NCBI GenBank assembly: GCA_028564705.1
Contig: JAPXFQ010001301.1
Location: 558,001 to 622,000, forward strand
DNA length: 64,000 nucleotides
Reading direction: 5' to 3'
DNA from: Apricaphanius iberus
Lineage: Eukaryota; Chordata; Actinopteri; Cyprinodontiformes; Aphaniidae
The position numbers and the translations under genes were made by a program. Shown here piece by piece: positions 55,827-64,000 of this stretch (positions within the stretch are counted from its first letter, which is position 1; each line of letters begins with the position of its first letter). The notes beneath the pieces are model-generated. The model saw only the letters and a program-made list of their open reading frames with translations. It had not been told where the DNA came from and searched no databases.

Positions 55827-58800
55827 CTAAAATCAGAAAAAGTGATATTAATCCTGTTTTCATCCCCAGGTTACAAAGACATAGCATGGTTTTCTTTAGA
55901 CTTAGATAACATTTGACTAGATAAAGTACATACCATATATTTAAAAAAGATGTCAATAATCATATCAATGAATTCCTAAATATCAAGCACATGATAGAGA
56001 TACATGTAAATATGCAAAACAATCAAAAGGTATTTTTATACTGACACAGTACTTAATAAGATGTCTTTACGTTATGCCGCACAAAAACTACTTTACAAGT
56101 GTTGTTTAAGTATTTCAAAGACAACAGCGGTACTTGGATACCTTATGGAGAGTTCACACTGCACAGTTTGTCAGCGTCAAACAACGCTCACAACGCATCT
56201 AGTTTGACAACGCTGACGTCGGGCAAAGTCACTACAGTGAGACAACCTGACCGGTTGCCGCACTGCGTCAAGAGCGTTAAGAGCATAAAAAGTTCAGCTC
56301 GCTGAACTTCTGCATTGCTTGTGTTTGCTGCTTTGCCGCTTGAAACTGAGGTAAAGCTTGAAAAACTGATGCAGCCAATGCACACAAAGAGCCACAGAGA
56401 CTCTCACGACCCTCTGAAGAACTCAACCATAGACTTTACCGTCATCTTGCCGCTCCTGACGCTGATGTTTGGGGTGGTGTGAACGCACCATTTGTTACTT
56501 ATTTTGTTGTGTTTGCTGTTTAAAGTAGAAAACTTATTAAGTGTTTACTATTACTAGTGATTTCTAAGATCATCCAGGACTTGAACTGTGCAAGCCAAAC
56601 TGTAAACTCCATTACCAAATACCTCCAATCACATTTCACAATGTAGATCCCAACCTGCAAGACTTTTTGCTCTAGTCCACTGATAACATATCAGACAAGT
56701 CACTCAGAGGTTCTTGGAGAAATGCCTTTTTTTTAAGGGAGAAAAATGCAAATTTCTTAACACTTCCATAACCTTTCTTGGACATGTTTTCAAATGTAAA
56801 AATGGACCCTTAGACTCAGCAGTAAAGAATGTAAGAGTTGTTTTCGCCCCTCGAACTACTCTCGTCTCACAAAAACTATTTATCTGGACCCCAGAGGCTG
56901 ATCAAGTGATCTTGAGTTTTTTCCACTGCTGCTACTGTGGTTTATCCTAACCAATCTTCCCAGATCTAGAGATGTATACTCCAGACAGTGGTGTTGGTTC
57001 TGTTCTCTCCCAGAGATTACATTCTGACAGCAAAATGCACCCATGTACCCTTTTTGCTGCAGAAAGAAATTATGGCATTTAAGATTTTGAACCATTTCTG
57101 AAAAGTTACTAATAGATTAATGGAGACACTGGATTGAGGCTGCAGAACAATCCATTACAGTTTAGACCAGCCACAAAAAGCTATCATATTTCCATTTTGA
57201 CAGATCTCTCAATTCAGCACACTGGTTGGGCCTCTTCTTGGATCCAGTCCCTCACTAAGGTTCTACACCTGGCTCATGATTCTCATTTCTCCTAGTATCC
57301 TTGAGGTAGCGGTACCATCAGACTCCTCCAAAGATACTTCCTTATTTTAGGCATCGTTTTTTTTAGCCATGCTACAGATTAAAATACTTAATACTATATG
57401 TGTTACATACAGCATTGTGCATGTGTTTATTCATACCCAGGAGTCTTGGTTGTGCAGCCCACATGGAAAGACTCTATTTAACATAAAGTAGGAGCGAACA
57501 CCACGGGCGCTTTGTTTAAATCTCTGAATCCCGGAACTTCGTTCCCTCGCCGGTTCGACTCCCGGACTAAAAGGAGTTCATCTCTCTTCCATTTCGCTTC
57601 TACAAGTGGGCAAGTTCTCTCAGAACTTAAAGAAGAGAAACACGTGTTTGGATTTTTCCCATTTAATTTTTTTTCATCCCTTTTTGTGCTCCGTTTCCCC
57701 TTCGTGTTTTTCCGTCACAATCAGTCGTATCTTTTCCTTCTACACCTGGAAGCTTCTATGAAGCCAAATCAGGATCAGCATAAAGTGAATGAAAACAACA
57801 GATTGTAAACTTGAAAAATTGACATTGTAAATTAGATTTTTTTTTTGCAAATTTCAAAACAGTTTTGAACTTGAAAAATAGACATTGTAAATCTGAAAAA
57901 TAAATTGTAAACTTGAAAAAAAAAACTGTAAATTTGAAAAACAAAAACATATTGTAAATTTGAATAAATATTGAAAACTTGAATAAAAAATCTATTAACC
58001 TAAAACTGTAACCAAATGAAAAAAAAACTCCTGTTTTGTATTTTCAATCTTTTTTGGCCAGTTTTTACAATTCTCTTCCCCTTTGCTTTCAGTCCTCAGT
58101 TTGCAGTTTCAATTCAGACTTTTAATTTTTGGAGTTGAGCCTAATTTTACGTGTGGGGGTCTTACCCTGTGTCCACACCAAACGCGATAGGAGCGACTAA
58201 AAAGCGCGACACGCGCCTAGGTGTTCGCGTGCACATTCGCACCTTGAAGCGTGTACAAAGTGAACTGGACGTGCTTCAAATACGGTATTTTCACGCGCGA
58301 ACTGGCCTTCAGCAGAGCTGGGGCCAGAATGCAGCTGCCGGTGGATTATGAACCGAGCTGATGGAGGACTGCGAGTTCGGCCCGGGCTTCAGCGGACCTG
58401 GGGCTAAAGTGCAGCTGCCGGTGGATTATGGTCTCCTATCTGATGGAGGACAGAGTGGATTATTCTTGGACTTTTCTTCCGGCTCTCAACGAGGACGCAC
58501 GCTTTTTCTTTCCCTCCTCCTCCTGTGTCTTATCCCACTGCTCAATGTCCTGTACCTCTATCTGGAGTGTCTTTTTGCATTTTTCTCTGAAACAAAACTG
58601 AATAAGCAAAATATGGAAAAGGTCAGCTGGTCTCTGAATGCTATTGATAAAATCTACTCAATTCTATGAAGCACCGGAAAAGGGCATCCGGGTTGCATGG
58701 AAGAAATCTGGCTATTTGGATTTATGTGGATCGGGTTTCTGCTGATTGGAACGGGCATGTAATGGATCTGCCGCAAAATGGAGCAACAAGTACTGAAATT

Positions 58801-59243
58801 GGAGACAGTTCTGGAAGCGATTGGAAGGCTGAAGGAGCAGTCAGTCTGAAGCGCGGATTGGTGCTGATGGAATTCAGAACCTCACGCTTGGTTAGCTCGA
58901 GCACAGGCTAGATGCTGCAAGAGGCGATCTAGCTGGCGTTTTGGGACTCACTCGCGAATTGTCATCGGACTTGGAGAAACTGTCAGTGTGGATTGGTGCA
59001 ACTGGAAATTAATGGAGTAATCTGAACTTTAATTTGGTTGAATTAGAGTATAAAGAAACCACTGACAGACTGAATGGTAGAGAGAAATTTTGCTCTCCCT
59101 GCTTTCCAAATAATTATTGTTTTGCCTCCCATAAAGACCTTCAACTTGGTCCACAATCAAATGCCTGTGAGAGGAATGTAAACAGAGTATCCTTCTCCCC
59201 GTCTACCTGCATCTACCTATGCACACACTGACATGGAATTCAG

Positions 59244-59311
<68 letters not shown>

Positions 59312-60320
59312 CGTCTCGCTGTATCCTAATGCTCTCTCCTGCACCAGGAAGCTGGATAGCAGCACACCTTGATGGCAGCGCGTAAACCAGTGGACTGGAG
59401 CTGATATCCTTCCGTCCCTCCTGATGTCTCAATGTTAATGTCTGAATATGTGCTTAAATGTTTAGGGGTGGTTTTTTTCCCATTACCTGTTTTTTGACTC
59501 ATGACTAAAGATGGAAAATTCTCTCCGAAGTCTAGGCAAGCACTTTGTGTACAGAGCTGTTCGTTTATACACACAAACTGCCACAACAGACAGACAGCCT
59601 GACTTTTCATATGTGGATTAAGGACAATGCAAGAATAGAGAAGCGTTAGAGAAAGGCGTTTTATTTTACTGATAGCCAGTTTACGATCACGGAGGTCTGT
59701 TTAGTGAGTAGGGTGTGTGTTGCTAGGCTACGCATTTAACAATGGAAGATACAATGGTAATGTTCAACATACTGCTTAGTCTGTGGCTTTTGTCAGACTC
59801 CAAAACCAACCTACACAGATAAGGAGTAATATTCAGAAGAAGTGAAGGAGAGTGGAGATAATCATTTGAGCCTGCAGATACTAACACAGTATGCTAGTTA
59901 GCAGCATTAGTTAATGATGCCATTGTGGTAGTTTTATATTTGATTAAATCTTTAAATCTTTTGATCTCTATTAATCACAGATTACCCTTCCCATTTCATT
60001 TTCTGGCCCTACCTGAATTCTATCAGTCTCTTTGGAGAGGATGATTATTGGTTCTTCTGACTTTATCGAAGAGGTGGTAAGGAGGCTAAACACAAAAAAA
60101 CAAGAGACACAATAAAACACTTAAAAGAGGTGAATAGTTCTTAGTTTGTCAGGAGCTTCACATGATGTGTGACTGACATCCACTGACCTCTGGGGGGGAG
60201 GAGAGGACTTGTTGGTCTGCCTTTTCTCACTGGAGCGGCGGGGTTTCTCCACCTGTGGCCGCCTGCTGCTCTCTGTTCGTGGACAGACTGCTGGAGGTGG
60301 ATCAGCAATGGCTATAGGAC
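54138..60320 (-). CDS. kiaa1217-like: Sickle-tail/KIAA1217 (SKT) homologue, C-terminal 630 residues
   Basis: Three exons join in phase: 60320-60188, 60085-60013 and 55826-54138 (stop at 54140-54138), 1893 coding nt after two lead bases. They encode RRPQVEKPRRSSEKRQTNKS with a Pro run, SLLTTSSIKSEEPIIILSK, and a long low-complexity tail. Family landmarks seen: NPVIISLHEPEDTD with LSTIFECEEEEEEDEEI (vertebrate SKT has a similar Pro-Val-Ile-Ile...Ser-Thr-Ile-Phe-Glu-acidic block), FKIKFPKNKLAALSQAIRAG, and a short coiled coil ISSLEESIKQLETSVESI. SKT/SRCIN1 proteins are cytoskeleton-associated scaffolds; mammalian Skt affects intervertebral disc formation. Upstream exons, including the main coiled coils, lie beyond 64000 or are unrecognised. 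This copy is shorter and more divergent than mammalian SKT, so a paralogue is possible. Function is inferred from homology only. Confidence 0.8.
56640..57300 (+). mobile_element. Ty3/Gypsy-type LTR retrotransposon fragment (RT/RNase H)
   Basis: On the + strand the region carries decayed pieces of a Gypsy reverse transcriptase thumb (a Phe-Leu-Gly-His strand near 56775), the connection segment with a Trp-Thr-Pro-Glu-Ala-Asp motif near 56886, and the beginning of RNase H near 56975-57080. Multiple stops and shifts; no LTRs were identified. It lies in an intron of the SKT-like gene, antisense to it. Confidence 0.65.
57480..58300. other. Intronic DNA of the SKT-like gene with AT-rich tandem-like repeats
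   Basis: 57805-58000 repeats TTGTAAAYTTGAAAAA-like words about eight times with irregular spacing. 58155-58260 (GTGTCCACACCAAACGCGAT) resembles one end of a DNA transposon; the other end was not found. 57480-57760 is an unassigned GC-richer stretch. Confidence 0.4.
58307..58450. repeat. 80-bp period tandem duplication
   Basis: CTTCAGCAGAGCTGGGGCC at 58307 and CTTCAGCGGACCTGGGGCT at 58387 start two diverged copies that share CAGCTGCCGGTGGATTATG and CTGATGGAGGAC. There are two copies only. Confidence 0.75.
58600..59230 (+). other. Broken coiled-coil-like coding remnant
   Basis: Across frames the + strand gives MEQQVLKLETVLEAIGRLKE near 58785, then LGLARAQARLDAARGDLAGV and LTRELSSDLEKLSVWIG near 58885-59000. 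Heptad-like spacing suggests a coiled-coil ORF of some retroelement, but I cannot name it. It lies in an SKT-like intron, antisense. Confidence 0.35.
59246..59311. repeat. (CA)n microsatellite
   Basis: About 33 CA units with one GC interruption at 59283-59285. Confidence 0.97.
60013..60085 (-). CDS. kiaa1217-like: SKT-like gene, 73-nt exon
   Basis: The acceptor GTGTTTAG precedes 60085 and the donor GTAGGG follows 60013 on the - strand. It completes a split Ser codon and encodes LLTTSSIKSEEPIIILSKET then DRIQ. The other two frames contain stops. The phase fits both neighbouring exons. Confidence 0.8.
60188..60320 (-). CDS. kiaa1217-like: SKT-like gene, 133-nt exon
   Basis: The acceptor TTTCTCTAG precedes 60320; the donor GTCAGT follows 60188. 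It encodes PIAIADPPPAVCPRTESSRR, PQVEKPRRSSEKRQTNKSSP and a short Pro run, basic and proline-rich as in the SKT/SRCIN1 family upstream of the disordered tail. It starts with two bases of a split codon, so at least one exon lies upstream. Confidence 0.8.
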
Positions 60321-60472
60321 CTAGAGAAATCACATTCGAATGCTGCATGCTAAAAAATTAAATTTTTTAAAACAATTAGACATTTACTATTTAAAATCCA
60401 GATGTGACAGTGTGGAGGTCCTGTCACTATGGCTCCAATAGATCATGTACCCTGGCTACTTGGCCACAGGGA

Positions 60473-60548
60473 TATCCCTTTGGCTGACTGGTTAGCGCAC
60501 ATGACTCTCACCCGGGAGTCTTGGGATTGAATCCCGCCTGGGCCCTCA
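60473..60548 (+). repeat. tRNA-like sequence, probably SINE head or tRNA pseudogene
   Basis: TTTGGCTGACTGGTTAGCGC (A-box-like) and GGGATTGAATCCCG (B-box-like) are spaced as in a tRNA, with CTC in the anticodon-like place. The acceptor stem does not pair well, so a functional tRNA is unlikely. Confidence 0.45.
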
Positions 60549-60762
60549 TTGTGTACCTTGCCACACACATACAAACTTGCATTTATTGAGGCAAAAAAAG
60601 TATTCAGTCAGCCACTAATCATGCAAGTTCTCCTGCTTAAATAGATGAAAGAGGCCTGTAAATTTAATCATAGGTATTCCTCATATATAAGAGAGAAAAT
60701 GAGATTTAGAAAGAAAACATGGTCTGATTTTAAAGAATTTATTTCCAAATTATGGTGGGAAA

Positions 60763-62364
60763 TACACTACCGTTCAAAAGTTTGGGGTCACCCAAACAAT
60801 TTTGTGTTTTCCATGAAAAGTCACACTTATTCACCACCATACGTTGTGAAATGAATAAAAAATAGAGTCAAGACATTGACAAGGTTAGAAATAATGATTT
60901 TTATTTGAAATAAGATTGTTTTTACATCAAACTTTGCTTTCATCAAAGAATCCTCCATTTGCAGCAATTACAGCATTGCAGACCTTTGGCATTCTAGCTG
61001 TTAATTTGTTGAGGTAATCTGGAGAAATTGCACCCCACGCTTCTAGAAGCAGCTCCCACAATTTGGATTGGTTGGATGGGCACTTCTTGCGTACCATACG
61101 GTCAAGCTGCTCCCACAACAGCTCAACGGGGTTCAAATCTGGTGACTGCGCTGGCCACTCCATTACCGATAGAATACCAGCTGCCTGCTTCTTCTCTAAA
61201 TAGTTCTTGCACAATTTCGAGGTGTGTTTTGGGTCATTGTCCTGTTGTAGGATGAAATTGGCTCCAATCAAGCGCTGTCCACTGGGTATGGCATGGCGTT
61301 GCAAAATGGAGTGATAGCCTTCCTTATTCAGAATCCCTTTTACCCTGTACAAATCTCCCACCTTACCAGCACCAAAGCAACCCCAGACCATCACATTACC
61401 TCCACCATGCTTAACAGATGGCGTCAGGCATTCTTCCAGCATCTTTTCAGTTGTTCTGCGTCTCACAAACGTTCTTCTTTGTGATCCAAACACCTCAAAC
61501 TTGGATTCATCCGTCCACAGCACTTTTTTCCAGTCTTCCTCTGTCCAATGTTAATCTTTTTCTTTTATTGGCCAGTCTCAGATATGGCTTTTTCTTTGCC
61601 ACTCTGCCCTGAAGCCCAGAATCCCGCAGCCGCCTCTTCACTGTAGATGTTGACACTGGTGTTTTGCGGGTACTATTTAATGAAGATGCCAGTTGGGGAC
61701 CTGTGAGGCGTCTGTTTCTCAAACTAGAGACTCTAATATACTTATCTTCTTGCTCAGTTGTGCAACGCGGCCTCCCACTTCTTTTTCTACTCTGGTTAGA
61801 GCCTGTTTGTGCTGTCCTCTGAAGGGAGTAGTACACACCGTTGTAGGAAATCTTCAATTTCTTAGCAATTTCTCGCATGGAATAGCCTTCATTTCTAAGA
61901 ACAAGAATAGACTGTCGAGTTTCAGATGAAAGTTCTCTTTTTCTGGCCATTTTGAGCGTTTAATTGACCCCACAAATGTGATGCTCCAGAAACTCAATCT
62001 GCTCAAAGGGAGGTCAGTTTTGTAGCTTCTGTACCGAGCTAAACTGTTTTCAGATGTGTGAACACGATTGCACAAGGGTTTTCTAATCATCAATTAGCCT
62101 TCTGAGCCAATGAGCAAACACATTGTACCATTAGAACACTGGAATGCTAGTTGCTGAAAATGGGCCTCTATATACCTATGTAGATATTGCACCAAAAACC
62201 AGACATTTGCAGCTAGAATAGTCGTTTACCACATTAGCAATGTATAGCGTGTGTTTCTTTAAAGTTAAGACTAGTTTAAAGTTATCTTCATTGAAAAGTA
62301 CAGTGCTTTTTCTTCAAAAATAAGGACATTTCAATGTGACCCCAAACTTTTGAACGGTAGTGTA
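60763..62364 (-). mobile_element. Tc1-like transposon with 27-bp perfect inverted ends and TA duplication
   Basis: The element is 60765-62362 (1598 bp). CACTACCGTTCAAAAGTTTG and seven further bases at the left are matched perfectly in reverse at the right, with TA at both borders (60763-60764, 62363-62364). It lies inside the terminal repeat of an older Tc1-like element. It holds a transposase on the - strand. Confidence 0.95.
60927..61950 (-). pseudogene. Tc1-type transposase, one frameshift
   Basis: The first frame (61950-61507, MARKRELSSETRQ) gives the paired-like helix-turn-helix region with IAKKLKISYNGVYYSLQRT, the linker RKRSGRPRCTTEQED and the second HTH. The second frame (61523-60927) gives the DDE domain: LWTDESKFEVFGS (first Asp), FILQQDNDPKHTSKL (second Asp) and SPDLNPVELLWEQLDR (Glu). 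The frames overlap by 17 bp. The shift near 61540 goes with loss of several residues between the second HTH and the first Asp. All three catalytic residues are visible, but the protein is broken. Confidence 0.93.
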
Positions 62365-62670
62365 AGTATTTGATCAATAAAAAAAGTTAATTATCAGTAC
62401 TTTGTTACAGTATATACCTTTTTTTGGCAATGACAGAGGTCAAATGTTTTCACCAGGTTTTCACACACTGGAGCTGGTATTTTGGCCCATTCGTCCATCA
62501 GATCTTTTGTGTTGATTTGGGGCTTTTGCTGGGTAACATGGACTTTCACCTCTCTCCATAGATTTTCTTTGGGGTTGAGATCTGGGGACTGGCTAGGCCA
62601 CTCCAGGATCTTGGAATGCTGCTTACGAAGACACTCCTTTGTTACCCAGGCACTGTGTTTAGGATCATTG

Positions 62671-63274
62671 GTTAAGTTTACATGGACACAAGTAATAGGA
62701 ATCGTAAAAAGCCTGATCAGAATAAAAATGCTTCATGAAAACACAGCATTCAGATTACTCTGACCCGATCAAACTAATTCGGAACAAAGTTCCATTCTGA
62801 TTGAGAGGGGTGGTTTAATCAGATTGTGGTGCATGTATCTCCTATTCTGATTGTAGGTCATGACTGCGCATGTCTGTTAAGTCATGCATAGAGGTACAAT
62901 ATGTCGGCCTCAAAAAACAAAGGGATTCGGTTTGTAATTTGATTCTGTACATAAGAATGACGGCTTGTGGTTTTAAACTGTGACCAAAAAAAAGTAAAAA
63001 TAAAAGCACGCTCTGAAGAACATCGTAGTCCTCCATTTCAAATGGGCGCAGCCATGTTTGTTAACAATGGAAGTCTGTTTCTTCTTCTACAGCTGTTTGT
63101 GGTGTCTTAGATAGTTCTGCGTATGTGAAAATGATTTATTCTGTACAGACATGTAGCGCATGTAAACGCTTGTAATAATCGGATAGATCTCTTCAGGGCC
63201 CATGTACACAGCCAAATTCTAATCCGAACTATGATTAGATTAAAGATGTTATGCACATGTAAATGTAGCTAATG
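62671..63274. mobile_element. MITE inserted in the Tc1-like element
   Basis: It interrupts the transposase remnant between AGGATCATTG and TCATTCTGAAAGACCC, which are adjacent in related fish Tc1 elements. The ends contain TTTACATG (left) and CATGTAAA (right, reverse complement). The interior has CTGACCCGATCAAACTAATT and GGGATTCGGTTTGTAATTTG. A second copy is at 47472-47965. Confidence 0.82.
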
Positions 63275-63455
63275 TCATTCTGAAAGACCCAGCCACGTTT
63301 CACCTTTAATTGTCTGGCTGATAAAAGGTTTTCACAAAAAAATGTCACAATACATGGCCCCATTCATTCTATCCTTTACATGGATCAGTTGCCCTGGTCC
63401 CTTTCCACCCCATGCTTAACAGTAGATGGTGTTCTTTGGATGCAACTCAGCAGGA

Positions 63456-63486
63456 TATGAGTCCCTGGCTGTGTAGTGTAATAATA

Positions 63487-63523
<37 letters not shown>

Positions 63524-63850
63524 ATTTTATTTAAAAGCGCCTTTCAGGACACTCAAGGGCGCTTAACAGGATAAAAATACTTTCAGTAAAAACAATATGA
63601 CACAACAATAAAAAACATAGAAATAAACATCAAACAAAATCAGAGGTCATAGGCAGATTTAAACAGGTGAGTCTCGAGTCTGGATTTGAAGAGGGTGAAG
63701 CTGTCAATATTTCTGACGTCTGGAGGGAGGGAGTTTCAGAGACAAGGAGCAGAGCGGCTAAAAACTCTACTCCCCATGGTAGTGAGATGGGCAGGAGGTG
63801 TGATAGTAGTCTTGGTACTTTGGTACCAGCTCTCTGCAAGTCATTCACTA
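63456..63850 (-). repeat. (TAA)n microsatellite and antisense LINE/SINE 3' region
   Basis: About 15 TAA units lie at 63478-63522, followed by TTTTATTTAAAAGCGCCTTT and CACTCAAGGGCGCTTAACAG, a reversed fish LINE/SINE tail. The body follows (GGAGGGAGGGAGTTTCAGAG, CTCCCCATGGTAGTGAGATG). The microsatellite marks the 3' end of the inserted element. It sits in the Tc1-like element. Confidence 0.7.
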
Positions 63851-64000
63851 GAACCTCTTACCGAAGATGTTACAGGTCTGTGGGAGCCAGAAATCTTGCT
63901 TGTTTGGCCAAATTCTTATTTTCCACCATAATTTGCAAATAAATTCTTTAAAAATCTGACCATGTGATTTTCTGGATTTTTTTTCTCTTGTTGTCTCTCG

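Larger units (their letters stand above)
60588..64000 (-). mobile_element. Degraded Tc1-like transposon carrying three nested insertions
   Basis: The left end begins near GCAAAAAAAGTATTCAGTCA and includes GAATTTATTTCCAAATTATG. The right end near 63855-64000 carries the reverse complement (CATAATTTGCAAATAAATTC), so the inverted ends are long (roughly 200 bp) and the element runs past the window. Transposase remains on the - strand lie at 62366-62670 and 63275-63455 (CTCTCCATAGATTTTCTTTG, ATCTGGGGACTGGCTAGGCC, GACCCAGCCACG). It is interrupted at 60765-62362, 62671-63274 and about 63456-63850. Confidence 0.82.

Noticed and set aside
56640..57300. Endogenous retrovirus
   Set aside because: The RT and RNase H pieces fit a Ty3/Gypsy retrotransposon; no envelope, LTR or retroviral gag signature was seen.
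59217..59432. Cys/Val-rich open frame on the - strand
   Set aside because: It is a translation of the (CA)n microsatellite.
60473..60548. Functional tRNA-Glu gene
   Set aside because: The A- and B-box-like words are present, but the acceptor stem pairs poorly, so it is more likely a pseudogene or SINE head.

Overview
The window is teleost fish nuclear DNA. The genes are split by many introns, intergenic DNA is AT-rich, and the sequence is saturated with fish-type mobile elements: tRNA-derived SINEs, Rex1-, Rex3- and L2-like LINEs, Tc1-like and hAT elements, Harbinger-type MITEs and a tyrosine-recombinase retrotransposon. There is no operon, CRISPR array or other prokaryotic feature.

Two host genes converge on a repeat-filled interval of about 38 kb. 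On the + strand, positions 1 to 15576 carry the 3' part of paxip1 (PTIP), a DNA-damage and H3K4-methyltransferase adaptor. The exons give the glutamine-rich linker, BRCT3 to BRCT6 and the stop codon, and add up to one continuous frame of 630 residues. The last 16 coding bases lie behind a 2.49 kb AT-AC intron with U12-type (minor spliceosome) signals. On the - strand, 60320 down to 54138 carries the last three recognisable exons of a divergent sickle-tail (KIAA1217/SKT) homologue, also 630 residues in this window; its 5' part lies beyond the window.

Region by region: the paxip1 introns hold an old Tc1-like remnant split by a 30-bp minisatellite (1-5 kb), an L2 fragment (7.4-8.4 kb), a SINE, a Rex1 fragment and MITEs (10-15.3 kb). 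From 17 to 24.6 kb lie Rex1, an intron-bearing transposase pseudogene, a SINE with target duplication and hAT debris. From 24.9 to 25.3 kb is a homeodomain/POU-motif-rich stretch that looks like a conserved non-coding element, with a 56-bp perfect copy 1.24 kb away. From 27.0 to 30.0 kb a LINE with an intact reverse transcriptase sits inside an antisense SINE. From 31.7 to 32.1 kb is a SINE with a 14-bp target duplication and an internal perfect hairpin. From 45 to 51.6 kb there is an RNase H fragment cut by a hAT MITE, a Rex3-type LINE cut by a SINE, a DIRS/Ngaro-type retrotransposon and a Harbinger MITE with MADF-domain remains. From 60.6 kb to the end, a Tc1 element is broken by three later insertions.

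The two host genes are not known to act together. I found no convincing new enzymatic or defence system. The best leads are the U12 intron that carries the PTIP C-terminus, the candidate conserved enhancer and its partial duplicate, the LINE/SINE chimeric reading frame, the tyrosine-recombinase element with split repeats, and the divergent SKT homologue.
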